From assembly GCF_001552475.1 (NCBI RefSeq), contig NZ_BCRG01000001.1, positions 62,001 through 126,000 of the forward strand: 64,000 nt of DNA. The letters run 5' to 3'. This document shows, in pieces, positions 23,992-32,450 of this stretch (position 1 is its first letter; each line of letters starts with the position of its first letter). The notes below the pieces were generated by a model. That model was not told the origin of the DNA. It searched no databases and worked only from the letters and a program-made list of their open reading frames with translations. The stretch is from Microbacterium oleivorans NBRC 103075 (GTDB lineage Bacteria > Actinomycetota > Actinomycetes > Actinomycetales > Microbacteriaceae). The position numbers and the translations under genes were made by a program.

Positions 23992-26055
23992 GTGAGTGAC
24001 GGCGGATGGCAGAACGACCCCTACGCCGATCTCGTGTGGGATCCCGACGACGTCGCGCCGCCAGAGGACGACGACTCACCGCCGCCGCCCGACCCGCGGT
24101 ACGACGACTACGCCGCATCCGTCGCACGCGCCTCGCGCGCCGAGCCCACGCCGCCCGCACAAGTGCGCCCCGCCCGCGCTCAGCCCGCCCGCCCCGCCGG
24201 ACCCCCGGCATCCGTCCTGCAACTCGAACGACGTGATCACGTCGGAGACGATCCGGTCAAGGTCCTGACCGAGGTCTTCGGCTACACCGCCTTCCGCGGC
24301 GATCAGGGCGACATCGTCTCGCACGTCATCGCCGGCGGTGACGCGGTCGTCCTCATGCCCACCGGTGGCGGCAAGTCGATCACCTACCAGGTGCCTGCGC
24401 TCGTGCGTCCCGGCACGGGACTCGTCGTCAGCCCCCTCATCGCGCTGATGCACGACCAGGTCGAGGCGCTCATCGCCAACGGCGTCCGTGCGGCTTTCCT
24501 GAACTCCACGCAGAGTCCCGCCGAGCGCGCCGGTGTCGAGCAGGCGCTCCTCGACGGCGAACTCGACCTCATCTACGTCGCGCCCGAGCGTCTCTCCGTT
24601 CCCGCGACCACCGCGCTCCTGCAGCGCGCGCAGCTCAGCGTGATCGCGATCGACGAGGCGCACTGCGTGTCGCAGTGGGGTCACGACTTTCGCCCCGACT
24701 ACCTCGCGCTCGGCGACCTCGCCGAACGGTTCCCCGGCGTCCCGCGCATGGCGCTCACCGCCACCGCGACCCGCGCGACGCACACCGAGCTCACCGAGCG
24801 CCTGCACCTGCCCGACGCGCGCCACTTCGTCGCGAGCTTCGACCGGCCGAATATCCAGTACCGGATCGAGCCCAAGGTCGACATGCGCCGCCAGCTCGTG
24901 CAGTTCGTCCGCTCCCAGCCCGAGGGCTCCGCCGGCATCGTGTACGCGCTCAGCCGCAAGTCGGTCGAGCAGACCGCCGAGTACCTGCGCACGCAGGGCC
25001 TCGATGCGCTGCCCTACCACGCGGGGTTGGATGCCGGCATCCGCGCCCGCAATCAGTCCCGCTTCCTTCGCGAAGACGGTGTCGTCATGGTCGCCACGAT
25101 CGCGTTCGGCATGGGCATCGACAAGCCCGACGTTCGTTTCGTCGCGCACATCGACCTGCCGAAGTCCGTCGAGGGCTATTACCAGGAGACCGGTAGAGCC
25201 GGCCGCGACGGTGAGCCCGCGGTGGCGTGGATGGCCTACGGCCTCGGCGACGTCGTGCAGCAGCGCCGCCTCATCGACCAGTCGCCCGGCGACCGCACCT
25301 ACAAGCTGCGCATGGGGCAGCACCTCGATGCGATGCTCGGCCTCTGCGAGACGGTCTCGTGCCGTCGTCAGAACCTCTTGAACTACTTCGGGCAGTCCTC
25401 GGATGCCTGTGGCAACTGCGACACATGCCTCACGAAGCCCGACACCTGGGACGGTCTCATCGCCGCTCAGAAGCTCCTCTCCACGATCGTGCGACTGCAG
25501 CGCGAGCGGAACCAGGCGTTCGGCGCCGGGCACCTCATCGACATCGTCCGCGGCGCCTCGACGGAGCGCATTCGCCAGCAGGGCCATGACAAGCTCTCGA
25601 CCTACGGGGTCGGGAACGATCTGTCCGAGCAGGACTGGCGCTCCGTGGTCCGGCAGTTGCTGGCCCGCGGCATCCTCGTCGCGCAGGGGGAGTACGGCGT
25701 TCTCGCCGTCGGCGACGCGGGCACGCCGGTGCTCCGCGGCGAGGAGCCGGTGCCGCTGCGCCGCGATGTGCTGGGCCGCACCGGTGGTGGATCGAGTCGC
25801 GCGAAGAAGCAGTCGGCCGCCGACGCGCTGCCCGAGGGCGACCGCGACCTCTTCGAGGCGCTCCGCGCGTGGCGTGCCGAGCAGGCGAAAGAGCAGGGGG
25901 TTCCCGCCTACATCGTCTTCGGCGACGCGACCCTGCGCGCCCTCGCCGAGCACCGGCCGCGGTCGGTGTCCGACCTCGATGGCATCACCGGCATCGGCGC
26001 CAAGAAGCGCGAGGCGTACGGCGAGGCCGTCGTCGCCGTCATCGCGAACGCCTGA
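23992..26055 (+). CDS. recQ: ATP-dependent DNA helicase RecQ
   Basis: The 687-aa helicase unwinds DNA 3'-5' in repair and recombination. The first 80 residues are an acidic, Pro/Ala-rich extension not found in E. coli RecQ. The core follows: FRGDQGDIVSHVIAGGD, motif I MPTGGGKS, motif II IDEAHCVSQWGHDFRP, motif III ALTATAT, motif VI QETGRAGRDG. The zinc-binding region has CRRQNLLNYFG and CGNCDTC, then an RQC winged helix, and an HRDC domain closes the protein (RALAEHRPRSVSDLDGITGIG). The start is GTG at 23992, just after a leaderless-type promoter. Confidence 0.94.
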   Translation: MSDGGWQNDPYADLVWDPDDVAPPEDDDSPPPPDPRYDDYAASVARASRAEPTPPAQVRPARAQPARPAGPPASVLQLERRDHVGDDPVKVLTEVFGYTAFRGDQGDIVSHVIAGGDAVVLMPTGGGKSITYQVPALVRPGTGLVVSPLIALMHDQVEALIANGVRAAFLNSTQSPAERAGVEQALLDGELDLIYVAPERLSVPATTALLQRAQLSVIAIDEAHCVSQWGHDFRPDYLALGDLAERFPGVPRMALTATATRATHTELTERLHLPDARHFVASFDRPNIQYRIEPKVDMRRQLVQFVRSQPEGSAGIVYALSRKSVEQTAEYLRTQGLDALPYHAGLDAGIRARNQSRFLREDGVVMVATIAFGMGIDKPDVRFVAHIDLPKSVEGYYQETGRAGRDGEPAVAWMAYGLGDVVQQRRLIDQSPGDRTYKLRMGQHLDAMLGLCETVSCRRQNLLNYFGQSSDACGNCDTCLTKPDTWDGLIAAQKLLSTIVRLQRERNQAFGAGHLIDIVRGASTERIRQQGHDKLSTYGVGNDLSEQDWRSVVRQLLARGILVAQGEYGVLAVGDAGTPVLRGEEPVPLRRDVLGRTGGGSSRAKKQSAADALPEGDRDLFEALRAWRAEQAKEQGVPAYIVFGDATLRALAEHRPRSVSDLDGITGIGAKKREAYGEAVVAVIANA

Positions 26056-26082
26056 AACACCGCGAACGCCTGACCCGCCCGC

Positions 26083-26526
26083 TCACCCCTCCTGCAGCGC
26101 CCGAGTCATGCGGGTGAGCAGGCTGAACGCCTGAGTGCGATCGGATGCCGAGAGGTCGGACAGCATCCGATCCTCCACGCTCTTCACGCGCGCACTCGCC
26201 TCTTCGCGGCGTCGGAGCCCGGCCTCGGTCAACGTGACGGGCAGCACGCGCCCCTCCACAGCGGTCGCCGCTCGCGTCACGAGACCTTCGCGCTCCAGCG
26301 TCTGCAGCAGCACGTTCATGCTCTGCCGCGTCACGAAGGCACCCCGCGCGAGGTCGGAGTTCGACAGGCCCGGCCGCTGGGCGAGCAGCTCCAAGCAGGA
26401 GTACGCGGTGACGGTCAATCCGAGCGGACGGAGCGCATCTTCCATCGCGACGCGCAGCGCGGTTGCAGCCACTTTCAGGAGATACCCGAGCGACGTCGGC
26501 AGATCGATTTCCTCAGGCTGGCCCAT
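26083..26526 (-). CDS. MarR family transcriptional regulator
   Basis: The 147-aa winged-helix repressor. After MGQPEEIDLPTSLGYLLKVAA it has the MarR fold: GLTVTAYSCLELLAQRPGLSNSDLAR (helices 2-3), RQSMNVLLQTLEREGLVTRAA (recognition helix), EGRVLPVTLTEAGLRR (wing). It is divergent from the VOC-domain gene at 26587 with a 60-bp gap that holds two matching palindromes, one overlapping its own ATG. This suggests it represses itself and the VOC gene and is released by a ligand. The start is fixed by the palindrome position and the fold. Confidence 0.9.
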   Translation of the reverse strand: MGQPEEIDLPTSLGYLLKVAATALRVAMEDALRPLGLTVTAYSCLELLAQRPGLSNSDLARGAFVTRQSMNVLLQTLEREGLVTRAATAVEGRVLPVTLTEAGLRRREEASARVKSVEDRMLSDLSASDRTQAFSLLTRMTRALQEG

Positions 26527-26542
26527 GTCAGTATTCTGACAT
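26525..26542. promoter_or_regulatory. MarR operator 1
   Basis: ATGTCAGTATTCTGACAT is an 18-bp palindrome with 8 of 9 paired positions. It overlaps the start codon of the marR gene on the minus strand, which would block its expression. Confidence 0.65.
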
Positions 26543-26552
26543 ACACTCGGGA

Positions 26553-26570
26553 GTGTCAGATAACTGACAT
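26553..26570. promoter_or_regulatory. MarR operator 2
   Basis: GTGTCAGATAACTGACAT shares the TGTCAG...CTGACA arms with operator 1; the centres are 28 bp apart. A TACACT hexamer (26542-26547) between the sites could be the -10 of the VOC gene, which would put its transcription start inside this operator. Confidence 0.6.
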
Positions 26571-26586
26571 CACGAAAGGATGCCTC

Positions 26587-26955
26587 ATGCCCGCCATCGG
26601 ACCCGACTTCATCTCCCTGCAGGTCACCGACCTCGACGCCTCGCAGCGGTTCTACGAGCACTACCTGGGCCTCGTCCGCTCACCCGCCGGACCTCCCCAC
26701 GCCGTCGTGTTCGACACCGCGCCGATCGCCTTCGCACTCCGCGACATCGTGCCCGGTACGGACCTTGCCTCGGCGGAGTACCCCGGAATGGGTGCCGCTG
26801 TCTGGCTGCGGGCGACGGACGTGCAGGACATCCACGACGCGCTCGCCGCCGACGGCCACGAGATCGTCGCAGCGCCCATCGACGGCCCCTTCGGCCGGAC
26901 GTTCACCTTCGCCGACCCGGACGGCTACCGGATCACCCTCCACGACAAGGCGTGA
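26587..26955 (+). CDS. VOC (glyoxalase/bleomycin resistance) family protein
   Basis: The 122-aa protein of two beta-alpha-beta-beta-beta modules. Family patterns: FISLQVTDLDASQRFYEHYLGL at the start, and DGPFGRTFTFADPDGYRITLHD at the end (F-x-D-P-D-G-x-x-[IW]-x-L). Members bind metals and act as glyoxalases, dioxygenases or drug-binding proteins. Divergent expression from a MarR gene with twin operators suggests it responds to a toxic small molecule. The substrate is unknown. ATG 26587 follows a CGAAAGGA site. Confidence 0.88.
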   Translation: MPAIGPDFISLQVTDLDASQRFYEHYLGLVRSPAGPPHAVVFDTAPIAFALRDIVPGTDLASAEYPGMGAAVWLRATDVQDIHDALAADGHEIVAAPIDGPFGRTFTFADPDGYRITLHDKA

Positions 26956-26960
26956 GCCCG

Positions 26961-28031
26961 TCAGCTCCAGACGTCTCGCTCGACCCGCACATCGGCGCCC
27001 GTTCGGGCCGACTCCCCGATCGCGAGTCCCAGCAGGTGGTCTTGGCAGGCGTCCGCGAGCGGGTAGGGCTCGGGCCCGTCGCCTCGAGCCCACTCGCCGG
27101 TGAGCTGAAGCAGCGAGGCGACCGCGATGTCGTCCTCCGACAGGCGCGTTCCGACCCACGGGTTCCGGTAGACGATGCGGCCCTCGAAGGCGGCCGACAC
27201 GACGTCGTTGCCTTCGAGGTTCAGATCGACACCCGTGCGGCGGTACGTGATCGGCGAGGTGATCACCTCGCCGTTTTCGAAGCGGCGCACGGTGTCGTCG
27301 ACGAGCTCGCCGTGCGAGCCGCGAAGGACGATTCGGCGCGACAGGATCGGGTTCCACCACTGATTGTCGACGAAGTCGTAGAGCCCCATCCGTCCGTCGC
27401 CGAAGTCGAGCGTCGCGAGCGTCGTCGTCCGCTCCTTCGGGGCGAGATCGTCCGACCAACCCGCCGGCGTCAGCGGGTCGACGAGTGGCGCGGTGAAGGT
27501 CCGGGCAGACACCGTCGCCCCGGACATACCGGCATCCAGGAACGTCCGGATCATCGAGGTCGCGTGGTACAGGTGCGTCGACGAGACCTGCACCCCGCCG
27601 ATGGTTCCGAGCGCACCCGAGTGTGCCACCGCCAGGCGGGCGGCGTGACCGGGCATCAGCATGTACTGCTCCGCCACCTGCACCAGGTGACTCGCGCCGA
27701 CGTCATGCCACAGCTTCCGGAGGCCCTCGGCGTCGGGCGCCGGCGGCGTCTCGGCGAGCACATGCACTCCGCGCTGCACGAGCTCGGCGATGACCCCCGG
27801 CATCGCCGGCCAGCTCACCGACGCGATCACGAAGTCGGGTCGCGCGGCGAGGAGGTCGTCGAGCGAGCGATGCACCGGCACGTCCCATCCGGCGACCCGG
27901 GCCGCCGAAGCGTCGGATCGTGCGAGCACGCCCACGGCCTGCAGGCGTGCGGGCGCCGCAGCGGCCACCCGCAGGAAGAATTCCGAGCGCCAGCCCGTGC
28001 CGACGATCGCGAATCGTGCTGGCTCCGTCAT
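26961..28031 (-). CDS. Gfo/Idh/MocA family oxidoreductase
   Basis: The 356-aa NAD(P)-dependent dehydrogenase. The Rossmann domain has ARFAIVGTGWRSEFFLRVA (G-x-G-x-R/W-x-x-x variant), then a strand ending VIASVSWPAMPGVIAELVQRGVHVLAETPPAP, where the usual E-K-P is replaced by E-T-P; the lost Lys is normally catalytic. The C-terminal alpha/beta domain carries WARGDGPEPYPLADACQDHLLGLAI, with the D-x-x-x-D/H pattern. Substrates are usually sugars or polyols. It stands alone, convergent with the VOC gene. Confidence 0.87.
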   Translation of the reverse strand: MTEPARFAIVGTGWRSEFFLRVAAAAPARLQAVGVLARSDASAARVAGWDVPVHRSLDDLLAARPDFVIASVSWPAMPGVIAELVQRGVHVLAETPPAPDAEGLRKLWHDVGASHLVQVAEQYMLMPGHAARLAVAHSGALGTIGGVQVSSTHLYHATSMIRTFLDAGMSGATVSARTFTAPLVDPLTPAGWSDDLAPKERTTTLATLDFGDGRMGLYDFVDNQWWNPILSRRIVLRGSHGELVDDTVRRFENGEVITSPITYRRTGVDLNLEGNDVVSAAFEGRIVYRNPWVGTRLSEDDIAVASLLQLTGEWARGDGPEPYPLADACQDHLLGLAIGESARTGADVRVERDVWS

Positions 28032-28112
28032 GAGACCCCTTCGTCGTGACGCGCCCGAACAGGGCGCCCCGGCATCCTTCAGGTCTCGCGCATCGGGGTC
28101 AACCCCGTCGCC

Positions 28113-29621
28113 TCACTCACCCGCGCCGAGCCTGCCGCTGAGTCGGCCGTGGAACGCGGATGCTGTGTCGTTCAGCCCGACGATCGTCACCGTCGTCCCG
28201 ATCCGGTCGTACTTGCTGACGATCGCGTCGAGTGCGGCGACCGTCGAGGCATCCCACACGTGCGAGCGCGACATGTCGATCACGACGTCGGCAGGGTCGC
28301 TCGAGTACGAGAACTGCGTCGTCAGGTCGTTGCTCGAGGCGAAGAACAGCTCACCGTCGACCGCGTAATACGCGGTGGATTCCGCGGCATCCACTGTTCG
28401 CGTCACCGTCACGAAGTGCGCGACGCGGCGGGCGAACATGACCATCGCGGCGAGGACGCCGAGGACCACGCCGATCGCGAGGTTGTGGGTCCAGACGGTG
28501 GCGACGACGGTGATGACCATGACGGCGGTCTCGCTCTTGGGCATGCGACGAAGCGTCGAGATTCGCACGCTGTGCCAGTCGAAGGTGCCGATGCAGACCA
28601 TGATCATGACGGCGACGAGCGCGGCCATGGGGATGATCGCGACGATATCCCCGAGCGCCAGGACGAGGATGAGCAGGAACACGCCGGCGAGGAAGGTCGA
28701 GATGCGCGTGCGCGCGCCCGACGCCTTCACGTTGATCATCGTCTGGCCGATCATGGCGCAGCCGCCCATGCCGCCGAACGCTCCCGACAGGATGTTCGCG
28801 GCGCCCTGCCCCAGGGCTTCACGGGTCTTGGAGGAGTGCGTGTCGGTGATGTCGTCGACGAGCTTCGCGGTCATGAGGGATTCGAGCAGCCCGACGACCG
28901 CCATCGCGATGGCGAACGGGGCGATGATCTGCAGGGTCTCGAGCGTCAGCGGCACGTTCGGGATGAAGAGCGACGGGAGGCTCTCGGGGAGCTCGCCCTG
29001 GTCGCCCACGGTGGGTACGTTCCACGCGAAGACGACGACGGCGGCGGTGATCAGCACGATCGTGACGAGGGGAGCGGGGACCGCCTTCGTGAGTCGGGGC
29101 ATCGCGTAGAGGATGAGGAGTCCCACCGCCAGCAGCGGCCACACGAGCCAGGGGATGCCGTCGCCGAACAGCTGCGGCAGCTGCGCGAGGAAGATCAGGA
29201 TCGCGAGGGCGTTCACGAAGCCGACCATCACGCTCCGGGGGATGAACCGCATGAGCTTCGCGACGCCGACGGCACCGAACAGGATCTGGATGGCCCCGCC
29301 CAGGAGCACGGTCGCGATGAAGTAGTCCATCCCGTACTCGCGGACGACGGGGGCGATGACGAGGGCGACGGCGCCGGTTGCGGCGGTGATCATCGCGGGG
29401 CGGCCGCCGAGGAACGCGATCGCGACGGCCATGATGAACGACGAGAAGAGCCCGACGCGCGGGTCGACGCCCGCGATGATCGAGAAGGCGATCGCTTCGG
29501 GGATGAGGGCGAGGGCGACGACGAGTCCGGCGAGGACTTCGCGGGTGAGCAGACGGGGGCTGCGGAGTGCCTGCAGCACGGTCGGTTCGATCCGGTGGCG
29601 CGCGGGTGCGGTGGTGGTCAT
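28113..29621 (-). CDS. SulP family anion transporter with STAS domain
   Basis: The 502-aa membrane transporter. Sequence features: [23 protein letters not shown] and [12 protein letters not shown] in the first helices, the SulP signature region; [26 protein letters not shown] at about residue 285; and a C-terminal STAS domain ([17 protein letters not shown] and [19 protein letters not shown]). These proteins move sulfate, bicarbonate or related anions, usually with Na+ or H+. ATG 29621 is chosen because the first conserved helix begins about 28 residues later. It is divergent from a MerR regulator; the gap between them has a palindrome. Confidence 0.92.
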   Translation of the reverse strand: MTTTAPARHRIEPTVLQALRSPRLLTREVLAGLVVALALIPEAIAFSIIAGVDPRVGLFSSFIMAVAIAFLGGRPAMITAATGAVALVIAPVVREYGMDYFIATVLLGGAIQILFGAVGVAKLMRFIPRSVMVGFVNALAILIFLAQLPQLFGDGIPWLVWPLLAVGLLILYAMPRLTKAVPAPLVTIVLITAAVVVFAWNVPTVGDQGELPESLPSLFIPNVPLTLETLQIIAPFAIAMAVVGLLESLMTAKLVDDITDTHSSKTREALGQGAANILSGAFGGMGGCAMIGQTMINVKASGARTRISTFLAGVFLLILVLALGDIVAIIPMAALVAVMIMVCIGTFDWHSVRISTLRRMPKSETAVMVITVVATVWTHNLAIGVVLGVLAAMVMFARRVAHFVTVTRTVDAAESTAYYAVDGELFFASSNDLTTQFSYSSDPADVVIDMSRSHVWDASTVAALDAIVSKYDRIGTTVTIVGLNDTASAFHGRLSGRLGAGE

Positions 29622-29697
29622 GGGACTCCGATGAATCGGGATGCGTGCGCGGTGCCGGCGACGCGGAAGAATGGGGGCGCGTAGATCGCGCAAGAAC

Positions 29698-29720
29698 AAA
29701 CCTAACGTAACGTGAGGTTT
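29698..29720. promoter_or_regulatory. MerR-family operator between sulP and merR
   Basis: A 23-bp near-perfect palindrome with halves AAACCTAACGT and ACGTGAGGTTT around a central A; 10 of 11 positions pair. This size and shape fit a dimeric MerR-type regulator. It ends 22 bp before the merR GTG. Confidence 0.65.
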
Positions 29721-29742
29721 GCGTCCATTCGAAGGGGAGAAC

Positions 29743-30111
29743 GTGGCCGAGAGCACGATGCGCATCGGCGAGGTCGCCGAGCGGACCGAACTCTCGTTCC
29801 GCACCCTCCGTCACTACGACGAGATCGGACTCGTCACGCCGTCCGAGCGCACCGATGGCGGCTTCCGCCTCTACACGGAAGGCGACGTCGCCCGCATCCT
29901 CCTGATCCGGCGCATGAAGCCGCTCGGGTTCACGCTCGACGAGATGCGGGAGCTCCTCGACGTCGTTGACGCGATCGCGGGGGATGCCGACGACCCGCAG
30001 CTACGCGCCCGCCTCGACGGTGTGCGCGCGGAGGCCGCGGCGCGGCGCGAGAAGCTCAGCCGTCAGGTCGAGATGGCCGACGAGTTCCTCGACCAGCTCG
30101 AGCGGATCTGA
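29743..30111 (+). CDS. MerR family transcriptional regulator
   Basis: The 122-aa regulator has an N-terminal winged helix with MRIGEVAERTELSFRTLRHYDEIGLV and GGFRLYTEGDVARILLIRRMKPLGFTLDEM, both diagnostic for MerR. A coiled-coil of about 40 residues ends the protein (RLDGVRAEAAARREKLSRQ...EFLDQLE); there is no large effector domain and no cysteine, so it is not a metal or SoxR type. The GTG at 29743 has GGGGAG 5 nt upstream; an in-frame TTG at 29719 would overlap the operator and is unlikely. It probably controls the divergent sulP gene and itself. Confidence 0.88.
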   Translation: MAESTMRIGEVAERTELSFRTLRHYDEIGLVTPSERTDGGFRLYTEGDVARILLIRRMKPLGFTLDEMRELLDVVDAIAGDADDPQLRARLDGVRAEAAARREKLSRQVEMADEFLDQLERI

Positions 30112-30115
30112 CGAC

Positions 30116-32254
30116 TCACAGCGCGGTGAGCTCGACGACGACCGACTGCTGCGGGTTCTGCACGGGCGGTCGGACGCCCACCACCGCGAGCTGACGTCCC
30201 GTCAGCACCGTCTCGTGGTGTGCCCACTCGAGCGGCGACTGCGCAGGGGTCTGCACGAGCCCGCCGGGCGTGACGAGCTGCACTCGGTACGTCCGATCTG
30301 CGTCCAGACCCGGGAACCGCACGCGGCCCGCGGGCGACGAGATCAGCGTCTGCGTCTGCGTGATCGTGAAGAACGCGGATGCCGCATCTGCTGCGACCAC
30401 GCCGCGGACGTCGAGTCCGGGGTCGGCGACGTCCGCGTTCACCAGGCGGCCCGTCGCGACGAGGGGGCGCACGCGCTTGGCGAGCGCGACCCACGCGCCG
30501 ACAGCCGCGGCATCCGTCTCGGACAGTGTCGTCACGTCCCACTCGATGCCGAAGTGGCCGAAGAGCGCGACGGCGCCGCTCATCGTGAGCGACACGGTGC
30601 GCCCCGTGGAGTGCACATGCGGGGTGGTGAGGTGCATGCCCATCATCTCGGGCGGGACGACGAGCGCGGTGTACCGCTGGTTCTCGAGGCGCTCGACGGG
30701 GTCGAGGCAGTCGCTCGTCCAGATGCGGTCGGTGCGGTCGAGGATGCCGAGGTCGACCCGGGCACCGCCCGATGCGCAGCTCTCGATCTCGAGACCCGGG
30801 TGGGTGGCCTTGAGCTCGTCGATGAGGCGGTAGACCGCGAGGGTCTGCGCGTGCACGCGTGCCGCGCCGCCGGGACCGGCCGCCGCGTCGACGAGGTCGC
30901 GGTTGTGATCCCACTTGATGTACGAGATCGCGTACTCGTCGAGGATCGCGGAGATCACGCCGAGGATGTAGTCGTACGCCTCGGGGTGCGCGAGGTTCAG
31001 GACCTGCTGCTGCCGCGCGGACGGCGGCAGGTCGGTGCGGCCGCGGAGGATCCAGTCGGGATGCGAGCGGGCGAGGTCGCTGTCGGGGTTGACCATCTCG
31101 GGCTCGAACCAGAGGCCGAACTCCATGCCCTTCCCCACGACGTGGTCGGCGATGGGATGGAGACCGTCGGGCCAGACCGTCTCGTCGATGTACCAGTCGC
31201 CGAGCCCTGCGGTGTCGTCGCGACGGTGGCGGAACCAGCCGTCGTCGAGGACATACCGCTCGACGCCGATCTCGGCGGCCGCGTCGGCGAGGGCGACGAG
31301 CTTCGGCAGGCGGTGGTCGAAGTAGACCGCCTCCCACGTGTTGAGGGTGATCGGTCGCGGCCGGGTCGGGTGCTGCGGACGTGCGCGCCACTCCTCGTGG
31401 AAGCGCACCGCGAGCTCGTCCAGTCCGTCGCCCCACGAGCCGAGGAGTTCGGGCGTCGCGATCTCCTCGCCGGCGGCGAGGCGGACCTCGCCCGGCAGGT
31501 ACAGCTCACCTGCACCGAGGAAGGATTCGCCCGTCGGCGTCCGCTCCGCGAAGACGCGCGAGTTGCCGCTCCAGGCGAGGTGCACTCCGTGGACGAGGCC
31601 CCGCTCGAACCCGAATCCGGGAACGCCCGCCGCCAGCAGCAGGGTGGCATCGGCGCCGGGGCGGCCGCGGCGCGATTCGCGCAGGTGCGTGCCGAAGGTG
31701 AGCTCGTGGCGCTGCGCCGACCGCTCGCGCAGGTGGCGCCCTGTCGTGTCGAGGATCTCGGTCGCGTCCCACGGCAGCGGCAGCGTCGTGTGCAGAGCCT
31801 GCACCGTGTAGACGCCCGCGCCGTCGTTGCGGAGCGTCGTCCGGACCCGCACGAGGCCGGATGCCGCGACCCGCAGTTCGTAGCACGCCGACAGCTCCGC
31901 TTCGGAGTCGGCGAAGTGCAGCTCGAGCGATTCGTCGGTCGCGTGCAGGCCGGTCAGTGCGAAGAGGGTGCTGACGTCCTCCCCGTCGCGGTGACCCTCG
32001 ATGCTGGGCGTCGCCGCCCAGCCGGATGCCGCGGTGCTCACGACGCCGAGCCGCACCGTGCGATCGAGTCCGCCCGAGATCCGCTGCAGACGCGAGGAGG
32101 TCGCAAGCGAGACGAGCGTGTCGTGCGGTGCGTCGCCCAGGTCTTCGCCCCAGTGGACGATCGAGGGCATGCTGCCGGGCAGCAGGTCGACGACGACGCT
32201 CGTGCCGCCGGAACGAAGGTGGACGACGCTCGCGTCGGAGGGGAGAACGGGCAT
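30116..32254 (-). CDS. GH36 alpha-galactosidase
   Basis: The 712-aa cytosolic glycoside hydrolase cleaves alpha-1,6-linked galactose from oligosaccharides such as melibiose or raffinose. N-terminal beta-sandwich to about residue 330, then the TIM barrel: NTWEAVYFDHRLPKL, ERYVLDDGWF (W-F-x-x-R-x-D region), GLWFEPEMVNPDSDL, the nucleophile in YIKWDHNRDLV (K-W-D-x-N-R), and SCASGGARVDLGIL followed by WTSDCLDPVERL with the acid/base Asp. No signal peptide is present. The start is ATG 32254, upstream of which the same frame is open but lacks a ribosome site. No sugar transporter lies next to it. Confidence 0.92.
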   Translation of the reverse strand: MPVLPSDASVVHLRSGGTSVVVDLLPGSMPSIVHWGEDLGDAPHDTLVSLATSSRLQRISGGLDRTVRLGVVSTAASGWAATPSIEGHRDGEDVSTLFALTGLHATDESLELHFADSEAELSACYELRVAASGLVRVRTTLRNDGAGVYTVQALHTTLPLPWDATEILDTTGRHLRERSAQRHELTFGTHLRESRRGRPGADATLLLAAGVPGFGFERGLVHGVHLAWSGNSRVFAERTPTGESFLGAGELYLPGEVRLAAGEEIATPELLGSWGDGLDELAVRFHEEWRARPQHPTRPRPITLNTWEAVYFDHRLPKLVALADAAAEIGVERYVLDDGWFRHRRDDTAGLGDWYIDETVWPDGLHPIADHVVGKGMEFGLWFEPEMVNPDSDLARSHPDWILRGRTDLPPSARQQQVLNLAHPEAYDYILGVISAILDEYAISYIKWDHNRDLVDAAAGPGGAARVHAQTLAVYRLIDELKATHPGLEIESCASGGARVDLGILDRTDRIWTSDCLDPVERLENQRYTALVVPPEMMGMHLTTPHVHSTGRTVSLTMSGAVALFGHFGIEWDVTTLSETDAAAVGAWVALAKRVRPLVATGRLVNADVADPGLDVRGVVAADAASAFFTITQTQTLISSPAGRVRFPGLDADRTYRVQLVTPGGLVQTPAQSPLEWAHHETVLTGRQLAVVGVRPPVQNPQQSVVVELTAL

Positions 32255-32450
32255 CCCACAAGTGTGACAGGACTCTGGGAACGTGCACACACCTCGGCGT
32301 GTAGGCGCCGCACAATGCCCTGGGACCACGTCCGCCCTCGCTGTTGTCACTCCTGCACAACCAAGTTGGTCAGGCGTTAGAGGACTCCTACCGTGACTGT
32401 CGAACTTCCCTGTCCCGTCGCCTTACCCGGCGTCCTCAGAAAGGCCAGTG
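32255..32450. other. Divergent intergenic region, GH36 / acyl-CoA dehydrogenase
   Basis: This 196-bp region has no gene. It holds an 11-bp perfect palindrome ACCAAGTTGGT at 32360-32370, a possible small-repressor site for the acyl-CoA dehydrogenase, and a TAGAGG-like -10 just after. AAAGG (32440-32443) is the ribosome site for the dehydrogenase. A TGGGAACGT half-site (LacI-like) lies nearer the GH36 gene but has no clear second half. Confidence 0.35.

Noticed and set aside
32255..32300. LacI-type operator upstream of the alpha-galactosidase.
   Set aside because: Only one TGGGAACGT half is visible, with no matching second half and no LacI gene in the window.
32360..32370. ACCAAGTTGGT palindrome as a FadR/TetR operator of the acyl-CoA dehydrogenase.
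   Set aside because: It is short and single, and no regulator gene is adjacent; kept only as a note in the intergenic entry.
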